Below are positions 29,401 through 32,893 of a stretch of 32,893 bases of DNA, one piece after another. The stretch is from Bryobacterales bacterium (GTDB lineage Bacteria; Acidobacteriota; Terriglobia; Bryobacterales; Bryobacteraceae). Under the pieces are notes generated by a model. The model saw only the letters and a list, made by a program, of their open reading frames with translations. It did not search any database and was not told the DNA's origin. The translations under genes were made by a program, and so were the position numbers. Numbering within the stretch: position 1 is the stretch's first letter; every line of letters starts with the position of its first letter. The stretch is from NCBI GenBank assembly GCA_027452065.1, contig DAIDHC010000094.1, positions 1 through 32,893 on the forward strand, read 5' to 3'.

Positions 29401-29937
29401 GGGCCGCGTTGCACCTTCAACAAAGGCCCGCGTAATGTGTGCTTCCCAAGGGCACCTACCCGCGAGTCGCGCCGCTTCAAGAATGCGCACTTTTCCAAGC
29501 AGGGCAGCGGACGGTGGCGCTGCGGCACTCCGCACTAGCACTTGATGCGTTTCCAACTTCAGGTGGTCATACTGCACCACGCCGTGTTGATCGCTCACCA
29601 CTACATCACCAAGGCGCACGTGTTTGTCTGCGTCTATCGCGTGCGGAACACCACCAGCAATTCCGACCATCAGCACGTGTTCCAGATGCGGGAAGCTGTG
29701 CGATAGGTGGGAAGCCACGGCTGAAGCGCTGTTGTTGGCTGGTTTCTTCTGGAGTGCCACTACCACGTGATGATTACCGGTGCCATCGATGGCCGGTATA
29801 CCGCCCATTGCGTAATCGTTCGGGTCCCCTGGAACGGTGATGGGGCGCGCATCGTCCAACATCGCCAAAATTGCTGCGAATTCCTTCGGCAGCGCCGTGA
29901 CCACGGCGAACTGGCACTTTTCCCAATCACCACTCAT
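26458..29937 (-). CDS. NLR-type nucleosidase (PNP_UDP fold) fused to TPR-like repeats; candidate immune effector
   Basis: A 1159-residue protein. Residues 1-295 are a nucleoside phosphorylase/nucleosidase domain: FAVVTALPKEFAAILAMLDD at the start, LMVGIAGGVPHAI at 89-101, RLGDVVVS at 108-115, the catalytic-type Glu in AIEMEASGIADG (E241) and Asp in VRGISDYCDQRKND (D264), followed by WQGYAAVAAAGYARALI. The whole domain resembles the clade fused to NACHT/ankyrin proteins of fungi and to bacterial defence proteins more than housekeeping MTA/SAH nucleosidase. Residues about 300-760 are helical, TPR-like repeats; about 760-1159 is unrecognised, without a P-loop. No transmembrane segment. It ends a four-gene overlapping chain: its ATG overlaps the stop of the 34-aa micro-gene. 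Probable role: stress- or phage-triggered nucleotide cleavage (inference). Confidence 0.8.
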   Translation of the reverse strand: MSGDWEKCQFAVVTALPKEFAAILAMLDDARPITVPGDPNDYAMGGIPAIDGTGNHHVVVALQKKPANNSASAVASHLSHSFPHLEHVLMVGIAGGVPHAIDADKHVRLGDVVVSDQHGVVQYDHLKLETHQVLVRSAAAPPSAALLGKVRILEAARLAGRCPWEAHITRAFVEGATRPDASTDRLFVAEVETPHPSDAYRRSGQPRIHYGPIGSSNALLKDPEIRDALRDKFGVRAIEMEASGIADGTWTAGLGYIIVRGISDYCDQRKNDAWQGYAAVAAAGYARALIESFTVITDPVTQRQLDDAKAKMNAAQAALDTNAFDVAAQCAEAGADLAMAAGDGDLERRALFQAIRAWGEHMGCQRLPDGEVAAITRRARTLVKRLQARAERPGIVALELAQLGRFDQPASEVLANVEEAGLDQDPIIRAEALVIHLHTLWRMKDLNAACELAASVKERVQMVPEGVRLVLDATWLRTLCKAGRHQDADIRSFVALLDAMVSPDQASYQRTAMVIGQVASEFNMAGHLNDSRALCEAAFRVVEGHANGRMLTNIALQIAELSAQLNDATTARLYLGRAELWATEGHEDAESAATARANVLFAKGRTLVRLADQTEPGKERLYAEGYEALDASRTFTNAHRLEIQGQVDLFLADVSWWLGRTAVNLGNLGKACEYLKAVRSDAAMANPHFRDEVVSRAWLLEAESLARSGRVTEAASVAAAFIADTRISEKPKKQARQFERYLNERIRPLLDWFESDTAKLIGRDCAARGLRNSVATQVAPLVAWLRDWHKPDYSGAESELFDFWGRGGFACVAAAVRMKSHGAIAVDAQSLEEIRTWATVLCPLFETVIVKWKGELGAGMVLVPQHEDYEGAGGHGYHVCAANQFGDTDYSVAMSWANPIPQRVTAFLAGEALALFSTGRLLVLPAPLVGCSQSAVGWTDNLLLEGLLGGIVDVARSTDADGNASQRVLDLSRVKLPFIDNISMSDLATVLEDADRWTGPLRSQVMKVLASGDLNHERWASIASLEQEIQGACRELTEGLAAVVRGRDWRVEQIEASLAAGSRGPEHGRVREPITGLLQSVASGNRELAPWIPYWRLQDRGGFLNWTCPLDNQSTPPDEGMVARMSTMGGPQSPELHSWLYPGNGGWFIPTFFMPPAGQ

Positions 29938-30038
29938 GACGGTCCCTCAGTAGATTCTACTTCTGGACGCTGCCCATAAGGGCCGCCATACCAAAGAAAA
30001 CGTGGCCCGCTGCCAGTGAAGTACCAGCCGGGCTTCAT
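29934..30038 (-). CDS. 34-aa micro-protein between the UDG-like and nucleosidase genes
   Basis: A 35-codon frame whose ATG (30038-30036) overlaps the UDG-like stop as ATGA and whose TGA (29936-29934) overlaps the nucleosidase ATG as ATGA. It fills exactly what would otherwise be a 97-bp gap. The protein begins MKPGWYFTGSGPRFLWYGG and is rich in Gly, Trp, Tyr and Pro (two Trp, three Tyr), then ends with an acidic, Ser/Thr-bearing tail. There is no signal peptide or membrane helix. I do not recognise a family. The double 4-nt overlap, same coding phase logic as its neighbours and biased aromatic composition argue for a real gene; a purely regulatory leader peptide is an alternative. Confidence 0.7.
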   Translation of the reverse strand: MKPGWYFTGSGPRFLWYGGPYGQRPEVESTEGPS

Positions 30039-30691
30039 GGCCGCACCCCAGTGATTCGGGCAAGCGCCACCCGGCCCGCTGGCCCCACGTTGTTGCCGAT
30101 GGCGCGCGGGATGAAATCGAAGTCCACAGCCCCTGTGAAGTGGCGCTGGAACGCGCGGCCCGCATCGCTGCCAACGGCAATGACACGGCTGGGTGCGAGT
30201 AGTTCAAGCTGTTCGCGCGTGTGGTGGTCCCAACTGAGTGCATACAGCCGGGTCAACCCGCTGCTGGCCGTGGTGCGCCACTTCAGCAGATTCACGTATG
30301 CGACTTCGGAGAAATCCAGCGCAGCAGCTTGCAGGACAGGGGCAACGAAGTTCTGGTGAATCTTCCAGCCGGGCATGATGTCAGCCAGCACCTGGGTTAG
30401 TTCATCGAACCCGGCCCGCGCTGCGTCTTCATCGGCATCCCGCAGGCGCTGCAATGCACCATACTGGCGCTGGTCATCCACGCTTAGGCCATGCTGCGGC
30501 CCGGCCCCCGGATTCATGGACACGAACACCAGACCACCGGGCCAGTATCGTGCGCCCATGTAGCCCGGCTGCGGCAATCGGTCTGCCCAGTTCCGGTTCA
30601 TCAGCCGTAATGCTTCAGCCCCGAAGATAGCTTCCGGGTCCGTTGTGAGGATTCGACGCCACAGCAGCGCAGCACTGTGCCGTAGGTCCAT
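30035..30691 (-). CDS. Uracil-DNA glycosylase superfamily-like protein
   Basis: A 218-residue protein. GGLVFVSMNPGAG (residues 52-64) resembles the first UDG motif (hydrophobic strand then G/N-x-x-PG); SEVAYVNLLKWRTT (128-141) resembles the 'TNLVKxR' segment; SRVIAVGSDAGRAFQRH (168-184) resembles the later 'Vi.lG..A...' strand-turn. No Cys set for an Fe-S cluster is visible and the final His-containing motif is not clear, so this is a divergent or inactive member. It might act on modified bases in DNA or nucleotides. The ATG at 30691 shares its A with the upstream TGA (TGATG); a GTG one codon earlier is the alternative start. Confidence in the fold is moderate. Confidence 0.6.
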   Translation of the reverse strand: MDLRHSAALLWRRILTTDPEAIFGAEALRLMNRNWADRLPQPGYMGARYWPGGLVFVSMNPGAGPQHGLSVDDQRQYGALQRLRDADEDAARAGFDELTQVLADIMPGWKIHQNFVAPVLQAAALDFSEVAYVNLLKWRTTASSGLTRLYALSWDHHTREQLELLAPSRVIAVGSDAGRAFQRHFTGAVDFDFIPRAIGNNVGPAGRVALARITGVRP

Positions 30692-30975
30692 CACTTCGGG
30701 ATGTCCCAGAGCTTTGCCAGTTCGGCCAGCCTTTCATCAAGGGCTTTCACTGCCGATTCCAATCTGCCACCTTGATTCGCATCCCTGGAAACAAGCTGAC
30801 GAACATCCTTAAGATGCTGCGCTGCTGATGCAAGCTTTTCAAGCTGTACCAGCCGGTCTTCTGGAACCAGCATGAAACCCTTGAACGGGAGTTCTTCCCC
30901 GTCCGTTGAAACCAATTTCACACGCAACCGGAAATCACGATTAGTCAAATCTGTTGGCTGTGTCATTGCTCCCAT
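30691..30975 (-). CDS. 94-aa hypothetical protein with C-terminal coiled coil
   Basis: First gene of the leftward chain. The N-terminal half is probably beta-rich (FRLRVKLVSTDGEELPFKGF) and the C-terminal half helical and charged (RLVQLEKLASAAQHLKDVRQ, ... SAVKALDERLAELAKLW), suggesting a small dimeric or adaptor protein. I do not recognise a family. ATG 30975 is chosen; ATG 30966 (MTQPTDL...) is an alternative and both have GGGA-type sequences close by. The stop overlaps the start of the UDG-like gene. Confidence 0.65.
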   Translation of the reverse strand: MGAMTQPTDLTNRDFRLRVKLVSTDGEELPFKGFMLVPEDRLVQLEKLASAAQHLKDVRQLVSRDANQGGRLESAVKALDERLAELAKLWDIPK

Positions 30976-31456
30976 ATTCCCACGCTGCGCGCGGCCCGGC
31001 CAGCGCGTTTAAGCGGTGAAAAGTGCCCCGGAATCCAGGACCCGGCCTCCACGTCCAAAAAGCCCTGACGGAACGCGGCCAAATCGTTGACCATGGCCGG
31101 TTAGCGCGGTTCGCGTTCGGGCATCAACGTATACTGTGGCCGCTCGTGGTCCAACAGTTAGTGAGCGAAGTAGTGCAAGCAGTGAAGGCCGCGTTTAAAC
31201 GGTGCAATATGCCCGGCCCCCTGGTCCCGCGCTTGAAATGCTCAATCGACGGAAGCCAAGGGGCTTAGACACTGCGGAATCCGGTATGGGACACCCAGTG
31301 TCCTAGAATGCGCCTTGAGGATTGCAAAACGCTGTCTATGACCGTCCGCGCATTCCTTGCCCAACGACTATAAACGATTGAAGTTAAACAATTCGTGACC
31401 GGCCTTTTCGCGGCCCACCTGTAGACTCACGGTTAGAGAGTGACCGAGTGTAACTC
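30976..31456. promoter_or_regulatory. Divergent intergenic control region of the island
   Basis: About 480 bases between the leftward four-gene operon and the rightward AlpA-like operon. It holds two imperfect copies of a CGTTTAARCG-centred repeat, an inverted repeat GACACTG (31268-31274) / CAGTGTC (31296-31302), and GAGT-GTA-ACTC (31446-31456) abutting the ATG of the AlpA-like gene. A + strand open frame at 31023-31268 has no family signature and I do not accept it as a gene. No clear sigma-70 promoter with normal spacing could be fixed by eye. Confidence 0.5.
31005..31214. repeat. Direct repeat pair, possible operators
   Basis: The 24-mers at 31005-31028 and 31191-31214 agree at 20 of 24 positions (consensus GCGTTTAARCGGTG followed by a weaker part ending TGCCC) and are 186 bp apart. 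The second contains a perfect 10-bp palindrome, CGTTTAAACG (31192-31201); the first has CGTTTAAGCG. The first copy ends close to the start of the 94-aa gene. Confidence 0.55.
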
Positions 31457-31666
31457 ATGCAGCAACCTACTTTATTCGGAACAGACCGTGACCTGGAAGT
31501 CCGGTACGGAATCAAGCGCCGCAACTGGCAAAAGATGCGGATGCTGGGAAGCGGGCCGCGCTTCCGCAAGGTCAATAACCGGCTGTGCATTTACAACTTC
31601 AGCGATGTGGAAGAGTGGCTGGCCGGTCAGCCGCTGATGCGGTCCACCGTGGAGTTGGCCGCATGA
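31457..31666 (+). CDS. AlpA/excisionase-like small DNA-binding protein
   Basis: A 69-residue protein with the pattern of MerR-like winged-helix excisionases and AlpA regulators: an N-terminal helix pair (DLEVRYGIKRRNWQKMRMLG), a GSGPRFRKVNNRLCIYN wing, and the DVEEWLAGQ helix that ends the domain. Such proteins direct excision or control integrase genes in prophages and islands, fitting the tRNA-integrated context. It starts a rightward chain: its TGA overlaps the next ATG (ATGA). A short inverted repeat directly before its ATG could be an autoregulatory site. Confidence 0.72.
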   Translation: MQQPTLFGTDRDLEVRYGIKRRNWQKMRMLGSGPRFRKVNNRLCIYNFSDVEEWLAGQPLMRSTVELAA

Positions 31667-31911
31667 TTGATGAAAAGCGGCGCGCTGGCCGCTTGTACCG
31701 GGACCCCACACCGCGCTGGCAACGGACCCGCAAGAACGTCCTGATACTGCGGCGCTACGGCAGACAGACCCTTGGTATCGTGCGCCCTAACGGTGACGAT
31801 ACCTATTCGTGGCTTTCCCGCAGCCATGACCAGGGGGACCGGCCCGCGCGCTACAGCACCGAAGATGAAGCCGTGGCCGTATTGCTGGCTGTCCTGGGGC
31901 TTGGCGCATGA
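31663..31911 (+). CDS. 82-aa hypothetical protein, paralogue A
   Basis: A basic small protein; ATG 31663 overlaps the upstream stop. Its core, RWQRTRKNVLILRRYGRQTL then a SW...YST and EDEAVAVLLAVLGL tail, aligns with the next gene's product, so the two come from a tandem duplication. No known domain recognised. The Arg-rich N-terminus would suit nucleic acid binding. Confidence 0.65.
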   Translation: MIDEKRRAGRLYRDPTPRWQRTRKNVLILRRYGRQTLGIVRPNGDDTYSWLSRSHDQGDRPARYSTEDEAVAVLLAVLGLGA

Positions 31912-32117
31912 GTACCAGCCAGCCCGCTGCGCTTCGGTGGCGTAGAACTCCCAATGCCCTTTTCCTGAAGCGCGGGAAGCGGGCACTTGGTGTGGTCTTC
32001 ACGCGAAACGATTTGCGCGGGTTTTCATGGTGGGCCGTGGGGCTGGGTGAAGCCACCGTGGCATACGCCACCGAGGAAGAAAGTATCGAAGCGCTGTATG
32101 CGGCTTTGAAGATGTGA
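31908..32117 (+). CDS. 69-aa hypothetical protein, paralogue B
   Basis: ATG 31908 overlaps the paralogue A stop (ATGA). The sequence ALRWRRTPNALFLKRGKRAL, GFSWWAVG and YATEEESIEALYAALKM aligns throughout with paralogue A but is shorter in the N-terminal and middle parts. Probably the same fold with a diverged function. Nothing identifies the role. Confidence 0.65.
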   Translation: MSTSQPAALRWRRTPNALFLKRGKRALGVVFTRNDLRGFSWWAVGLGEATVAYATEEESIEALYAALKM

Positions 32118-32130
32118 CGCAAGGACGAAC

Positions 32131-32832
32131 ATGTCATTTGAACTCGAAAGCAAAAATCAGTTATTTGAACTCACCGGCCCGGAACTGACCCCGCTGGAAG
32201 CCGAACAATATCTTCCGGTGGCACAGGCCCAGTTTGCGGAACAGACCCGCGAACTTGAAAAGGCCAAGGCACAATCGGCACAGTGCAAGGACGTTTGTGA
32301 CCAGAACGGGCAAACGGCCCGCTTTCTGGCGTCCAAATCGGCTGCGCTGACAGCCGAACGTGACGAACTGAAGACCGCATCCCGCAATGAACTATTCGCA
32401 ATGCACGGTGATTGCGATGTGGAAGGCGTCAGCGGGGTATTGCGCAAGAAAGAAGACGCCGTGAACTTCGTGGACGCGGCCTACAGCTTTCTGCTGGAAG
32501 TCAAAAGCCCGGCTGACACCATCGTCTGGCTGGATGCACTCGCCAATGAAGCCATCGCGGAACACGGCGAGATTTGCGCGGCGGCTGTGCTGAACAGAAC
32601 GCGCACCATCGCGGCGCTGGGGCCGGTGATGCAATCGGAAGGTGGCGTAGTCGGCGTAATCGGCGGGACCACGGAACGTCTGAAAGAACAGGCAAAGGTC
32701 GCGTACAAGCGCATTGAGTCCGCACGGAACGCGGCGCGTGATGCACGGCTGGCTTATGAACGCACCCAGTCCGCACGGGTCAGCAAAGGGATTGTGACCA
32801 GCGCTAATACAGCCCACGTTTTTGGGCGGTAA
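32131..32832 (+). CDS. 233-aa hypothetical coiled-coil protein of the island
   Basis: A 233-residue protein beginning 13 nt after paralogue B, with an AAGGA ribosome site 6-7 nt before the ATG at 32131. Residues about 30-90 form a heptad-like charged helix (EQTRELEKAKAQSAQCKDVC, SAALTAERDELKTASRNEL). About 90-150 is a compact region with FVDAAYSFLLEVKSPADTIV. Residues about 185-220 are a second long basic helix (AYKRIESARNAARDARLAYE). No signal peptide. Its family is unknown to me; phage or island accessory proteins often have this form. Confidence 0.6.
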   Translation: MSFELESKNQLFELTGPELTPLEAEQYLPVAQAQFAEQTRELEKAKAQSAQCKDVCDQNGQTARFLASKSAALTAERDELKTASRNELFAMHGDCDVEGVSGVLRKKEDAVNFVDAAYSFLLEVKSPADTIVWLDALANEAIAEHGEICAAAVLNRTRTIAALGPVMQSEGGVVGVIGGTTERLKEQAKVAYKRIESARNAARDARLAYERTQSARVSKGIVTSANTAHVFGR

Positions 32833-32893
32833 CTTAACTTAGTAACTAGTAGTCAAGACACAAAACAACATGCAAAATGAAAAAGACATCAAC

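Larger units (their letters stand above)
26301..32893. mobile_element. Genomic island integrated at tRNA-Pro (left end in window, right end outside)
   Basis: From the tRNA remnant rightward the + strand loses its G excess (17 G and 21 C in 27601-27660 by my count, against 31 and 18 in 14521-14580) and gene content becomes accessory: a nucleosidase-TPR protein, a UDG-like protein, an AlpA-like DNA-binding protein and small orphan proteins. No integrase is seen; in such elements it usually lies beside the intact tRNA, which here would be beyond the right edge. 26301-26457 holds no gene. Confidence 0.65.

Noticed and set aside
31023..31268. 81-codon + strand frame in the island control region
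   Set aside because: No ribosome site or family resemblance, and it covers the repeated operator-like sequences.
32870..32893. Possible start of a further gene at the right edge (MQNEKDIN...)
   Set aside because: Only eight codons are visible and there is no clear ribosome site; cannot be supported.

Overview
The window looks like a chromosomal segment of an Acidobacteriota member close to Bryobacterales / 'Candidatus Solibacter'. It is GC-rich. It carries a secreted SBBP-repeat protein whose C-terminus resembles the Solibacter-type TIGR03437 domain, a phosphoketolase-acetate kinase pair, and an ECF sigma factor without an adjacent anti-sigma gene. This assignment is an inference from gene content; no rRNA is present. 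From 1 to about 23 kb the + strand is G-rich over C whichever way the genes point.

Layout, left to right. 1-2323: a truncated class I methyltransferase gene (-), a cysteine-cluster (YkgJ-type) protein and an exported cupin. 2331-3837: a polysaccharide-export type ABC-2 permease and ATPase (-). 4002-6160: a secreted beta-propeller protein broken by an exact 14-bp tandem duplication. 6167-8894: a degraded 3' copy of a sugar isomerase/epimerase gene, a WG-repeat protein gene of different base composition, a repeat-bearing spacer, then the intact isomerase/epimerase gene. 8966-13624: xfp-ackA with overlapping stop and start, then a Gfo/Idh/MocA oxidoreductase. 13692-17855: a small DUF465 protein, a glycosyltransferase-GNAT fusion and a TPR lipoprotein-like or exported protein. 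17906-20729: an XRE-cupin regulator divergent from the ECF sigma factor, and prolyl-tRNA synthetase. 20834-23174: a GMC oxidoreductase with its Tat-exported partner subunit. 23412-26174: a Fur/PerR-type regulator followed by katG.

From about 26.26 kb to the right edge the sequence changes character: less G-skewed, with different codon use. Just after katG lies the 3' half of a tRNA-Pro(UGG) gene on the - strand, from anticodon loop to CCA, without its 5' half. This is what the distal attachment site of an element integrated into that tRNA looks like. The island reads leftward through a four-gene chain in which every junction is a start/stop overlap: a 94-aa coiled-coil protein, a uracil-DNA-glycosylase-superfamily-like protein, a previously unlisted 34-aa micro-protein (29934-30038), and a 1159-aa protein with an N-terminal nucleosidase domain of the type found in NLR-like immune proteins, fused to TPR-like helical repeats. 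Rightward it reads an AlpA/excisionase-like DNA-binding protein, two tandem paralogous small proteins and a coiled-coil protein.

The four-gene leftward operon is the best candidate for an undescribed system. My working hypothesis is an anti-phage module with a nucleosidase effector. The domain calls come from reading motifs, and the defence role is inferred.
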